From RGIG3009 sp045601465 (GTDB lineage: Bacteria; Bacillota; Clostridia; Oscillospirales; Acutalibacteraceae), in assembly GCA_045601465.1 (NCBI GenBank), contig JAZRZU010000033.1, forward strand, positions 1-8,397: a stretch of 8,397 bases of DNA, given 5' to 3'. The number at the start of each line of letters is the position of its first letter. The stretch's first letter is position 1. This document shows, in pieces, positions 1 to 5,450 of this stretch. The translations under genes were made by a program, and so were the position numbers. The notes beneath the pieces were generated by a model. That model was not told the origin of the DNA. It did no database searches and was given only the letters and a program-made list of their open reading frames with translations.

Positions 1-185
1 CCATCTGCTATGCAAGCTTAGCAATCGATTATACCGAGCTTGGCCGTGAAACCGGTAAAATGGCAGCTCAAGTGTTGCTTGGTACGAAAAAAGTAGAGGA
101 TATTGAGATTAAGACGTTAACACCTACTGTTGTGTTTAACGAGACACTTTGCAATCAACTGGGGATCGCAATTCCCCAAAAATAA
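1..185 (+). CDS. ABC transporter substrate-binding protein, TrpX-like (C-terminal end only)
   Basis: This is the last 60 residues, with stop, of a gene that begins before the window; the reading frame starts at base 3. The visible segment has the C-terminal pattern of the ABC_sub_bind family (TrpX-type lipoproteins that capture aromatic amino acids outside the membrane): a conserved 'IDYTELGRETGKMAA' helix, then a 'P' strand and a closing 'LGIAIP' near the end. The TAA stop at 183-185 is 18 bases before the start of the permease, so the three importer genes are clearly one transcript. The signal peptide and most of the ligand-binding region are outside the window, so the substrate cannot be judged from residues; tryptophan or tyrosine is the usual prediction for this family. 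Confidence 0.85.
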   Translation, partial: ICYASLAIDYTELGRETGKMAAQVLLGTKKVEDIEIKTLTPTVVFNETLCNQLGIAIPQK

Positions 186-203
186 GTACAGGTTGAGGTA
201 ATT

Positions 204-1115
204 ATGGTTTTCTTTTATGCGTTACCCGGCGCAGTGGCCGAAGGGCTGATTTGGGGATTGATGGCAATTGGTGTTTATATCTCCTACAAAATATTGGATA
301 TTGCAGATCTAACGGTGGACGGTTCTATCTGTACAGGCGCTTGCGTATGCGCCGTACTTATCACGAACGGTGTACCCGCTTGGATCAGCGTATTATTGGC
401 TTTTATTGCCGGTATGCTGACCGGCGTACTCACCGGATTGTTTCATACAGCGCTCGGTATTCCGTCTATTCTGGCGGGCATTTTGACACAACTTATTTTG
501 TATTCGGTTAACCTGTCGATCCTCGGGGGGAAATCCTTAATTGCTATCAATGCTCGTTCTTATGACCTTTTGCTGAATATGAGTGATAATATCGGTGCCA
601 TCATAATGGCGGGCAGCATTATTGTGGTGATGATCATTGGATTGTGGCTGTTCTTCTATACCGAGGTTGGTCTTACGTTGAAGTCTACCGGTGATAATCC
701 GGACATGAGCCGTGCACAGGGAATCAACGTTAAGTTCAATAAAGTATTGGGGTTAGCAATTTCCAATGGCATTGTTGCATTTGCCGGTGCGTTGCTGGCA
801 CAGTATAAAGGATCAGCAAACATTAACGATGGCCGTGGTGCGATTGTCATCGGTCTTGCGGCTATCTTCATCGGCTTGTCGGTTTCATTGAAAATCAAGC
901 CGAATTTTGTTGTCAGCCTCATTGGCGTCATCGGTGGCGGTATCGTCTATTATGTGATTTATAATTTCGTGGTATTGTTGGGTCTGAAAACTGACTATTT
1001 AAAGATGTTATCTGCGCTGATCGTGGCTATCTTTTTGGCAGTTCCGTATTTGAAAACGGAGTATTTTACCAAACAGAAATCCCTCTATGCACCGGGAGGT
1101 GACACCGATGCTTAA
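204..1115 (+). CDS. ABC transporter permease, BPD_transp_2 family (TrpY-like)
   Basis: A 303-residue polytopic inner-membrane protein with about eight hydrophobic segments, forming the channel of the importer. Near the N terminus 'LDIADLTVDGS' (residues 31-41) is typical of the TrpY-type permeases that pair with ABC_sub_bind proteins. The cytoplasmic coupling loop is visible as 'GDNPDMSRAQGIN' (163-175), the segment that docks on the ATPase in this family. A glycine-rich helix follows (about 236-252). The ATG at 204 is preceded by a GAGG-type ribosome binding site at about 193-198. Its last 8 bases overlap the start of the ATPase gene, indicating translational coupling. Length and layout are normal for the family. 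The substrate is inferred from family only. Confidence 0.9.
   Translation: MVFFYALPGAVAEGLIWGLMAIGVYISYKILDIADLTVDGSICTGACVCAVLITNGVPAWISVLLAFIAGMLTGVLTGLFHTALGIPSILAGILTQLILYSVNLSILGGKSLIAINARSYDLLLNMSDNIGAIIMAGSIIVVMIIGLWLFFYTEVGLTLKSTGDNPDMSRAQGINVKFNKVLGLAISNGIVAFAGALLAQYKGSANINDGRGAIVIGLAAIFIGLSVSLKIKPNFVVSLIGVIGGGIVYYVIYNFVVLLGLKTDYLKMLSALIVAIFLAVPYLKTEYFTKQKSLYAPGGDTDA
1094..1101 (+). promoter_or_regulatory. Ribosome binding site that fixes the ATPase start
   Basis: GGGAGGTG lies 8 bases (counting from GGAGG) upstream of the ATG at 1108, inside the last codons of the permease. It rules out the in-frame ATG at 1087, which lies upstream of the site and has no good ribosome binding site of its own. 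Confidence 0.8.
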
Positions 1116-1914
1116 AATTACGAATCTGCAAAAAACGTTTAATCCCGGTACCGTCAATGCTAAAATGGCTTTATGTGGGTTTGATCTCACGTTAGAAGAT
1201 GGTGATTTCGTCACGGTGATCGGTGGTAACGGAGCAGGAAAATCCACCATGTTAAACGCCATCGCCGGTGTGTGGAAACCCGATTATGGTACGATTGAAA
1301 TTGATGGCATTGACGTTACGTCCATGCCGGAGCATAAGCGTGCTCAATTCCTCGGTCGTGTTTTCCAAGATCCCATGAAAGGGACTGCGCCGGATATGGA
1401 AATCGCAGAAAACTTATCCATTGCTGCTCGGCGTGGGAAAAAACGGAAACTGGTGTGGGGTATTCGTAAATCCGAACGTAAGCAATATAAAGAATTGCTC
1501 GCCACGTTGGAACTTGGATTAGAGGAACGGTTATCCTGTAAAGTGGGATTACTTTCCGGCGGTCAACGACAGGCGATTACCTTGCTAATGGCGACACTTA
1601 ATCGTCCAAAGCTGTTGCTTTTGGATGAACATACCGCCGCACTCGATCCTAAAACGGCAGCCAAGGTGTTGGAGATTACCGATAAGTTAGTGTCGGAAAA
1701 TCATTTGACAACCTTGATGATTACCCATAATATGCACGATGCCATTGCTTACGGCAATCGTCTTATCATGTTACACGAGGGACGCATTGTAGTTGACGTT
1801 CGTGGCGAAGAAAAACAAAAATTGACCATTTCAAAACTACTTAGTTTATTTGAACAAAACAGCGGTAGCCATTTTACAAGCGATAAAGAAATTTTATCTG
1901 CTAAACACTCCTAA
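1108..1914 (+). CDS. ABC transporter ATP-binding protein (TrpZ-like)
   Basis: A 268-residue cytoplasmic ATPase that powers the importer encoded just upstream. All ABC motifs are intact: Walker A GGNGAGKST (39-47), Q-loop Gln87 in 'VFQDP', signature LSGGQ (149-153), Walker B LLLLDE (169-174) with catalytic Glu174, a D-loop 'ALDP', and switch His207 in 'ITHNMHDA'. A basic, Lys/Arg-rich stretch (109-125) lies between the Q-loop and the signature, as in other ATPases of this TrpZ-like group. The ATG at 1108 overlaps the permease stop by 8 bases and has its own strong ribosome binding site. The gene ends directly before a strong terminator, so it is the last gene of the importer operon. Any promoter or T-box leader would lie upstream of the window. 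Confidence 0.92.
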   Translation: MLKITNLQKTFNPGTVNAKMALCGFDLTLEDGDFVTVIGGNGAGKSTMLNAIAGVWKPDYGTIEIDGIDVTSMPEHKRAQFLGRVFQDPMKGTAPDMEIAENLSIAARRGKKRKLVWGIRKSERKQYKELLATLELGLEERLSCKVGLLSGGQRQAITLLMATLNRPKLLLLDEHTAALDPKTAAKVLEITDKLVSENHLTTLMITHNMHDAIAYGNRLIMLHEGRIVVDVRGEEKQKLTISKLLSLFEQNSGSHFTSDKEILSAKHS

Positions 1915-1921
1915 AAAAAGT

Positions 1922-1958
1922 AATAGCCCTTGCTCACAATGTGAGCAAGGGCTATTTT
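1922..1958. terminator. Bidirectional intrinsic terminator
   Basis: Perfect inverted repeat with 17-base arms (1922-1938 and 1940-1956) around a single central base, so the real loop is 3-5 bases. On the + strand it runs into TTTT (1955-1958) and ends the ABC importer operon. On the - strand it is followed by seven T (complement of 1913-1919) and can end the convergent small membrane-protein gene, whose stop is 21 bases away. The - strand T-run overlaps the stop codon of the ATPase gene. Confidence 0.9.
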
Positions 1959-1979
1959 AAGAGGGTCGTTAAAATTTAA

Positions 1980-2372
1980 CTAGATTAATTGCTGAACCAA
2001 GCAACCGGTTGCTCCGATCGTCAGCGAAAAGAAAAATAGTAAAGCACCCGTAAAAATTGCACCGACAACGCTGGTAACAGCAAAAGGAATTGCCAGCAAA
2101 ATAACGGAAAACAGCACGGTTCCAAGCACACCGATAATAAGCGATGAAGCAGTCGAATCTGTGCAATTCGGTTGATTTGGACGTGGTACTAAAAGCACGC
2201 TAAACAGAAGAATTGCCAGATATACAATGGCAATTCCAAATGTTACCCAAAGGAATGCAGCGGATATCGTGATAACGCCGGTAATGCGTAAGAATGCCGC
2301 AATTACACCGATAATGGCACTGATAACAAGTACAATGTTTGTGCAAATATTTTTGCAAACGCAAACAGTCAT
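1980..2372 (-). CDS. Small cysteine-containing four-helix membrane protein, unknown function
   Basis: A 130-residue very hydrophobic protein that I do not recognise as a characterised family. The N terminus carries a Cys cluster (Cys4, Cys6, Cys10), then about four membrane helices (roughly 11-30, 35-61, 77-99, 100-122). A short polar loop 'PRPNQPNCTDS' with Cys70 sits in the middle, and Cys124 is near the C terminus. The start is the ATG at 2370-2372, with GGGAGGTGAT on the - strand 8 bases before it; an upstream in-frame start would place the ribosome binding site inside the gene. It is divergent from the GtrA-like gene and convergent with the ABC importer, ending at the shared terminator. 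Candidate upstream promoter elements are listed separately. The Cys cluster might bind metal or form disulfides, but nothing in the sequence proves either. Confidence 0.75.
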   Translation of the reverse strand: MTVCVCKNICTNIVLVISAIIGVIAAFLRITGVITISAAFLWVTFGIAIVYLAILLFSVLLVPRPNQPNCTDSTASSLIIGVLGTVLFSVILLAIPFAVTSVVGAIFTGALLFFFSLTIGATGCLVQQLI

Positions 2373-2393
2373 AATGAAATCACCTCCCGTTAC

Positions 2394-2422
2394 CATATTA
2401 TGCTGTGATAACCTGAAAGGTG
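2394..2422 (-). promoter_or_regulatory. Candidate promoter for the small membrane protein gene
   Basis: Reading the - strand, CACC (2422-2419), then exactly 16 bases, then CATAATATG (2402-2394). This resembles the sigma-K pattern (mACm, N16, CATAnnnTa) with one mismatch in the -10. A weaker sigma-A reading of the same DNA is TTATCA, 18 bases, CATAAT. Transcription would start at about 2390, just before the ribosome binding site. The sigma-factor assignment is inference from a short match. Confidence 0.3.
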
Positions 2423-2427
2423 ATAAC
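2405..2427 (+). repeat. 8-bp direct repeat in a divergent promoter region
   Basis: GTGATAAC occurs exactly twice, at 2405-2412 and 2420-2427, start to start 15 bp (about one and a half helical turns). The second copy ends 2 bases before the -35 of the GtrA-like gene, and both copies overlap the presumed promoter of the divergent gene. The position suits a regulator-binding site, but no known operator was recognised. Confidence 0.4.
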
Positions 2428-2429
2428 TC

Positions 2430-2458
2430 TTGTAATTACAAATCTTTTGTGGTATAGT
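2430..2458 (+). promoter_or_regulatory. Sigma-A-type promoter of the GtrA-like gene
   Basis: TTGTAA (2430-2435), a 17-base spacer, and TATAGT (2453-2458). Predicted start of transcription is near 2465, immediately before the ribosome binding site AGGAGGGG at 2469-2476, giving a very short leader. Confidence 0.65.
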
Positions 2459-2479
2459 TGTCGTTAATAGGAGGGGAAA

Positions 2480-2893
2480 ATGATGGAAAATAAACATATA
2501 GAATTCATCAGGGCAGTGAAATTTACATTGTTTTCTATAAGTGCCGGTATCGTTCAAACACTTTCTTTTGCCTTGATGAATACCGTACTAAAATGGAATT
2601 ACACGGTTGCGTATATGACCGCTTTGATTTTATCCATTCTTTGGAATTTTACACTCAATCGGAATATTACATTCAAGTCTGCCAACAACATCCCGATTGC
2701 ACTATTAAAGGTTTCCATTTTCTATGTGGTATTTTTACCGCTATCCACATGGGGCGGTACGTTTTTAGTGGATAAATGGGGATGGAATGAGTATTTGGTA
2801 CTCGCCGTATCCATGCTGTTGAATTTTGTTCTGGAATTTTTGTACGACCGCTTTTTTGTTTTTAAAGGTTCATTGGATACCCGAGGTAAATGA
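2480..2893 (+). CDS. GtrA-family (PF04138) membrane protein
   Basis: A 137-residue protein with four membrane helices (about 15-35, 42-60, 73-93, 104-122), the usual size and layout of GtrA proteins. Family marks are 'WNFTLNRNITF' (55-65) after helix 2 and the matching 'NFVLEFLYDRFFVF' (115-128) at the end. Members are thought to help move lipid-linked sugars across the membrane for polysaccharide or teichoic acid glycosylation, but biochemical proof is thin. GtrA genes often sit next to a dolichyl-phosphate-mannose-synthase-like glycosyltransferase; none is here, and the gene has its own promoter and terminator, so it is monocistronic. Two tandem ATGs (2480, 2483) follow the ribosome binding site; AGGAGG is 5 and 8 bases away respectively, so either could be used. 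Confidence 0.85.
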   Translation: MMENKHIEFIRAVKFTLFSISAGIVQTLSFALMNTVLKWNYTVAYMTALILSILWNFTLNRNITFKSANNIPIALLKVSIFYVVFLPLSTWGGTFLVDKWGWNEYLVLAVSMLLNFVLEFLYDRFFVFKGSLDTRGK

Positions 2894-2894
2894 G

Positions 2895-2928
2895 AAAAAG
2901 CCTGCAACTAAAAAGTTGCAGGCTTTTT
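2895..2928. terminator. Bidirectional intrinsic terminator between GtrA-like and rubrerythrin genes
   Basis: Arms 2895-2909 and 2914-2928 are perfect complements (15 bp) around an AAAA loop. The arms carry a run of five T on either strand, so the hairpin ends the GtrA-like gene on + (one base after its stop) and the rubrerythrin gene on - (15 bases after its stop). Confidence 0.92.
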
Positions 2929-2943
2929 AATACGTGAAAGCAA

Positions 2944-3603
2944 TTAATAGTTTTCAGCGTGGATCTCAAAATAGCTTTGAGGATGATCACAGGTGGGGCA
3001 CACGTCCGGCGCTTTGGTGCCGACAACAATATGTCCGCAGTTACGGCATTCCCAAACCTTAACCTCGCTCTTTTCGAAGACAGCAGCCGTTTCCACATTT
3101 TTCAAGAGAGCACGGTATCTTTCTTCATGATGCTTTTCAATGGCAGCCACCAAGCGGAACTTTTGAGCAAGCTCATGGAAGCCTTCCTTTTCTGCGGTAT
3201 CTGCAAAACCGGAATACATATCGGTCCATTCGTAATTCTCACCTTCGGCAGCATCTAAAAGATTGTCAGCTGTATCGCCGATGCCATCGTGGAGTTCCTT
3301 GAACCACATTTTCGCATGTTCTTTTTCGTTGTCGGCAGTTTTTAAGAAGAGAGCAGCAATCTGCTCAAAGCCCTGTTTTTTTGCTTTGGAAGCAAAATAT
3401 GTATATTTGTTTCTGGCCATCGATTCACCCGCAAAAGCGGCTTCAAGGTTTTTTTCGGTTTGGGTTCCCGCATATTTGGATTTGGGGGAAGTTTCGATTA
3501 CTTCAAGCTTGTCACCGCTTTGGTGGCATTTGGGGCAGACAGCCACTTCGCCTGCGGCAACCTCAAAGATTTCTCCGCAGACTGTGCATTTATACTTTGT
3601 CAT
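2944..3603 (-). CDS. rbr: Rubrerythrin with N- and C-terminal rubredoxin-type domains
   Basis: A 219-residue cytoplasmic non-haem iron protein that reduces hydrogen peroxide in anaerobes. The order is an N-terminal rubredoxin-like zinc or iron knuckle (Cys6, Cys9, Cys23, Cys26), a four-helix diiron domain (about 44-170), and a C-terminal rubredoxin domain (Cys186, Cys189, Cys202, Cys205). All diiron ligands expected by comparison with Desulfovibrio rubrerythrin are present: Glu60, Glu93, His96, Glu122, Glu125, Glu156 and His159. The start ATG is at 3601-3603, with AGGAGG on the - strand 9 bases upstream. The open frame continues upstream, but that extension would cross the gene's own leader and -10 box. 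Electrons probably come from NAD(P)H via a separate reductase or rubredoxin not seen here. The gene is monocistronic. Confidence 0.95.
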   Translation of the reverse strand: MTKYKCTVCGEIFEVAAGEVAVCPKCHQSGDKLEVIETSPKSKYAGTQTEKNLEAAFAGESMARNKYTYFASKAKKQGFEQIAALFLKTADNEKEHAKMWFKELHDGIGDTADNLLDAAEGENYEWTDMYSGFADTAEKEGFHELAQKFRLVAAIEKHHEERYRALLKNVETAAVFEKSEVKVWECRNCGHIVVGTKAPDVCPTCDHPQSYFEIHAENY

Positions 3604-3623
3604 AAAACATAACCTCCTACAAA

Positions 3624-3639
3624 GCCGAAAGGAATCGGC
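3624..3639 (-). promoter_or_regulatory. Small hairpin in the rubrerythrin leader
   Basis: In the roughly 60-base leader of the rubrerythrin mRNA, GCCGA (3639-3635 on the - strand) can pair with TCGGC (3628-3624) around a 6-base loop, 5 bases before the AGGAGG site. It is short and could be an mRNA-stability element or chance. Confidence 0.3.
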
Positions 3640-3670
3640 AAAATTTGAAATAGGTGAAATACTATATTTT

Positions 3671-3699
3671 ATTATAACCAAAATCTCCCAAAAAGTCAA
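3671..3699 (-). promoter_or_regulatory. rbr: Strong sigma-A promoter of the rubrerythrin gene
   Basis: On the - strand, TTGACT (3699-3694), a 17-base spacer, and the perfect -10 TATAAT (3676-3671). The match to consensus is 11 of 12, implying high basal expression. Transcription would start near 3664. Confidence 0.88.
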
Positions 3700-3720
3700 T
3701 TATCGAGCATACAATTTTGG

Positions 3721-3737
3721 ATAAATTTTTAATTTAT
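3721..3737. repeat. AT-only inverted repeat between divergent promoters
   Basis: ATAAATT (3721-3727) and AATTTAT (3731-3737) are perfect inverted arms around TTT. It lies about 22 bases upstream of the rubrerythrin -35 and 8 bases upstream of the -35 of the YwaF-like gene. It could be an operator or an UP-like element, but a palindrome in such AT-rich DNA may be chance. Confidence 0.3.
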
Positions 3738-3744
3738 AAGACTA

Positions 3745-3772
3745 TTGATTGTCAAAAAAGAGTGAGTATAAT
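3745..3772 (+). promoter_or_regulatory. Sigma-A promoter of the YwaF-like/SanA-like operon
   Basis: TTGATT (3745-3750), a 16-base spacer, and a perfect TATAAT (3767-3772); transcription should begin near 3779. This places the promoter inside the longest open frame of the downstream gene, so translation must start later than 3779. Confidence 0.75.
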
Positions 3773-3798
3773 AGAATTATATGCATAACAAAAATAAA

Positions 3799-3806
3799 GA
3801 GGGTGG
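3799..3806 (+). promoter_or_regulatory. Ribosome binding site supporting a TTG start at 3812
   Basis: GAGGGTGG at 3799-3806 is the only good ribosome binding site between the transcription start and the first membrane helix. It is 5 bases before the TTG at 3812. The first in-frame ATG (3854) has no comparable site. Confidence 0.6.
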
Positions 3807-3811
3807 ACTTC

Positions 3812-4699
3812 TTGGAATTTTGGGGCAGGTTGATTGAAATATTGGACGCAGATATGCAGACACCGACAATGTATGGGTGGTTTCATCTTTTATTTTTTAC
3901 TCTGTCAATCGTAGCGGGTATATTACTCTTACGGTTTGGCAAAGCCGCTGATGAGAAATTCGTGCGGCGGGTATTGCTTTATTCTGCTATTATCGTTCTT
4001 GTTTTGGAAGTGTACAAGCAGATAAACTATACTTTCACTTATGACGGAACGACGATTTTAGCCGATTATCAGTGGTATGCGTTTCCGTTTCAGTTTTGTT
4101 CCACACCGATGTACATAAGTCTTCTTGCGGGATTGATACGTCACCGCAAAGTGCATACTTCTCTGTGTGCGTATTTGGCAACGTTTTCACCGTTTGCCGG
4201 ACTTTGTGTCATGTTCTATCCGCCCCAAGTTTTTGTCCCAACCATCGGCATCAATATTCAGACGATGATTTGCCACGGGATGATGATTGCCGTTGGTATT
4301 TACCTATTAGGATCGGGTTATGTAAAGGTTAAACATAAAACTATATTTAAGGCTGTTCCTGTTTTTGCTGTCTGCATATTACTGGCTATGGTGATGAATG
4401 AAATTGCGTGTCTTAGCGGATTGCTTGAAACGGAAACCTTTAATATGTTTTTGATTAGTCCTTACTGTGAACCTTCACTTCCTGTCTATTCACTTGTGCA
4501 AGCAGTGGTACCGTATCCGTGGTGCCTGTTTATCTATATTGCCGGTTTTTCAGCGGCAGCCTATATTATATTGTTAGCGGCGATGGTGATAAAGCATTGC
4601 TGTGGATTGATAAAAAAAGAAGAATTACAGAAGGGATACGTTCCTAGTTCTTGTTGTGATGATGCGCCTCGGATCGTCGAAATGCAAAAAACAGAGTAA
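3812..4699 (+). CDS. YwaF/TMEM164-like seven-helix integral membrane protein
   Basis: A 295-residue protein (TTG start at 3812) with about seven membrane helices, matching the YwaF family (TIGR02206), related to eukaryotic TMEM164. Family marks are 'GWFHLLFFTL' (22-31), 'FPFQFCSTPMY' (91-101) with Cys96, and 'MICHGMMIAVG' (152-162) with His155. Human TMEM164 has been reported as an acyltransferase depending on a conserved Cys and His; Cys96 and His155 are in the equivalent style of context, so an acyl-transfer role on membrane lipid is a hypothesis. The C-terminal tail after about residue 265 is polar, with a Cys pair (281-282). It is the first gene of a two-gene unit with the SanA-like gene, which suggests an envelope role. 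The bacterial function is not established. Confidence 0.8.
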   Translation: MEFWGRLIEILDADMQTPTMYGWFHLLFFTLSIVAGILLLRFGKAADEKFVRRVLLYSAIIVLVLEVYKQINYTFTYDGTTILADYQWYAFPFQFCSTPMYISLLAGLIRHRKVHTSLCAYLATFSPFAGLCVMFYPPQVFVPTIGINIQTMICHGMMIAVGIYLLGSGYVKVKHKTIFKAVPVFAVCILLAMVMNEIACLSGLLETETFNMFLISPYCEPSLPVYSLVQAVVPYPWCLFIYIAGFSAAAYIILLAAMVIKHCCGLIKKEELQKGYVPSSCCDDAPRIVEMQKTE

Positions 4700-4715
4700 A
4701 AACGGAGAAGAAAGC

Positions 4716-5399
4716 ATGAAAATAAGAAAACAAATATTTCGCAATATAATGGTAGTACTATCAGTATTTGTCGTCGTGGGAGTTGCTGTATTATTTGCCC
4801 TTAACGCTCATGTGAAATCGGTTGGTAAAGCTCACATTCTCACGGTTGAAAATGCCTCATCTGTTAAGGATGTTGATTGTATTATTGTACTAGGGTGTCG
4901 GGTGCGCAATGATGGCAGTCTGAGCGATATGCTCCGAGATCGTTTATTGTGCGGTCTTGAACTTTATGACGCAGGTGTTGCACCAAAACTGTTGATGAGT
5001 GGCGATCATGGTCGTATGAACTATGATGAAGTTGGGACTATGAAAAACTATGCCATCGAAAATGGTGTCCCTTCTGAGAACGTGTTCATGGATCATGCCG
5101 GTTTTTCTACCTACGAAACAATATATCGTGCGAAAGAGATATTTCGGGCAGAGAAGGTAATGATCGTAACACAGGAATATCACCTGTACCGTGCATTGTA
5201 TATTGCTCAGCAGTTGGGTGTAGAAGCCTATGGTGTATCCGCTGACCTGCACACATATGCAGGTCAGTCTATGAGGGATTTTCGAGAGGTTTTGGCAAGG
5301 CTTAAAGATTTTGTTATGTGTATTGTTAAACCTAAGCCGACATATCTTGGCGATGTGATCCCTGTTAGTGGCAATGGTGACCTCACAAACGACAAGTAA
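4716..5399 (+). CDS. SanA/YdcF family (DUF218, ElyC-like) membrane-anchored envelope protein
   Basis: A 227-residue protein with one N-terminal membrane helix (about 10-29) and an extracytoplasmic DUF218 domain (about 50-205). Visible family motifs are 'DCIIVLGCRV' (54-63), 'LLMSGDHG' (92-99), an acidic 'DEVGTM' (104-109), 'DHAGFSTYETIYRA' (126-139) and 'VTQEYHLYRALYIA' (151-164). The second half resembles E. coli SanA, linked to envelope barrier function and vancomycin exclusion at high temperature. ElyC, a relative, acts in peptidoglycan precursor metabolism; the exact reaction is unknown. The ATG at 4716 has GGAGAAG 5 bases upstream. The frame extends upstream into the preceding gene, but that extension would put a polar segment before the anchor and has no ribosome binding site. 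It is co-transcribed with the YwaF-like gene 16 bases upstream. Confidence 0.87.
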   Translation: MKIRKQIFRNIMVVLSVFVVVGVAVLFALNAHVKSVGKAHILTVENASSVKDVDCIIVLGCRVRNDGSLSDMLRDRLLCGLELYDAGVAPKLLMSGDHGRMNYDEVGTMKNYAIENGVPSENVFMDHAGFSTYETIYRAKEIFRAEKVMIVTQEYHLYRALYIAQQLGVEAYGVSADLHTYAGQSMRDFREVLARLKDFVMCIVKPKPTYLGDVIPVSGNGDLTNDK

Positions 5400-5418
5400 G
5401 TATAAACTTAAAAAGCAC

Positions 5419-5450
5419 CCGAAAGGCGACATGCCTTTCGGTTTCTTTTT
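5419..5450. terminator. Intrinsic terminator between convergent SanA-like and ABC-F genes
   Basis: Nine-base-pair stem CCGAAAGGC (5419-5427) with GCCTTTCGG (5433-5441), loop of five, then TTTCTTTTT (5442-5450) on +. On the - strand the stem is followed after a few bases by five T (complement of 5410-5414), so it can also end the ABC-F operon, though less strongly. The + strand T-tract touches the ABC-F stop codon. Confidence 0.88.

Noticed and set aside
656..931. A 91-codon - strand frame in the permease gene.
   Set aside because: Shadow of the permease; composition and lack of start signals do not support a gene.
1087..1107. Upstream ATG that would add seven residues to the ABC importer ATPase.
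   Set aside because: The strong GGGAGGTG site lies after this ATG, within the extension, and is correctly spaced for the ATG at 1108, where family similarity also begins.
3604..3699. N-terminal extension of the rubrerythrin frame by 32 residues.
   Set aside because: It would cross the gene's own leader and -10 box and bypass the AGGAGG site at 3613-3618; the rubredoxin domain starts at the internal Met.
3263..3724. A 153-codon open frame on the + strand opposite rubrerythrin.
   Set aside because: Shadow of the strongly supported rubrerythrin gene; no ribosome binding site, and it runs through both rubrerythrin promoter boxes.
4656..4715. Upstream ATGs for the SanA-like gene, inside the YwaF-like gene.
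   Set aside because: No ribosome binding site, and the extension puts a polar stretch before the membrane anchor; the ATG at 4716 has GGAGAAG at the right distance.
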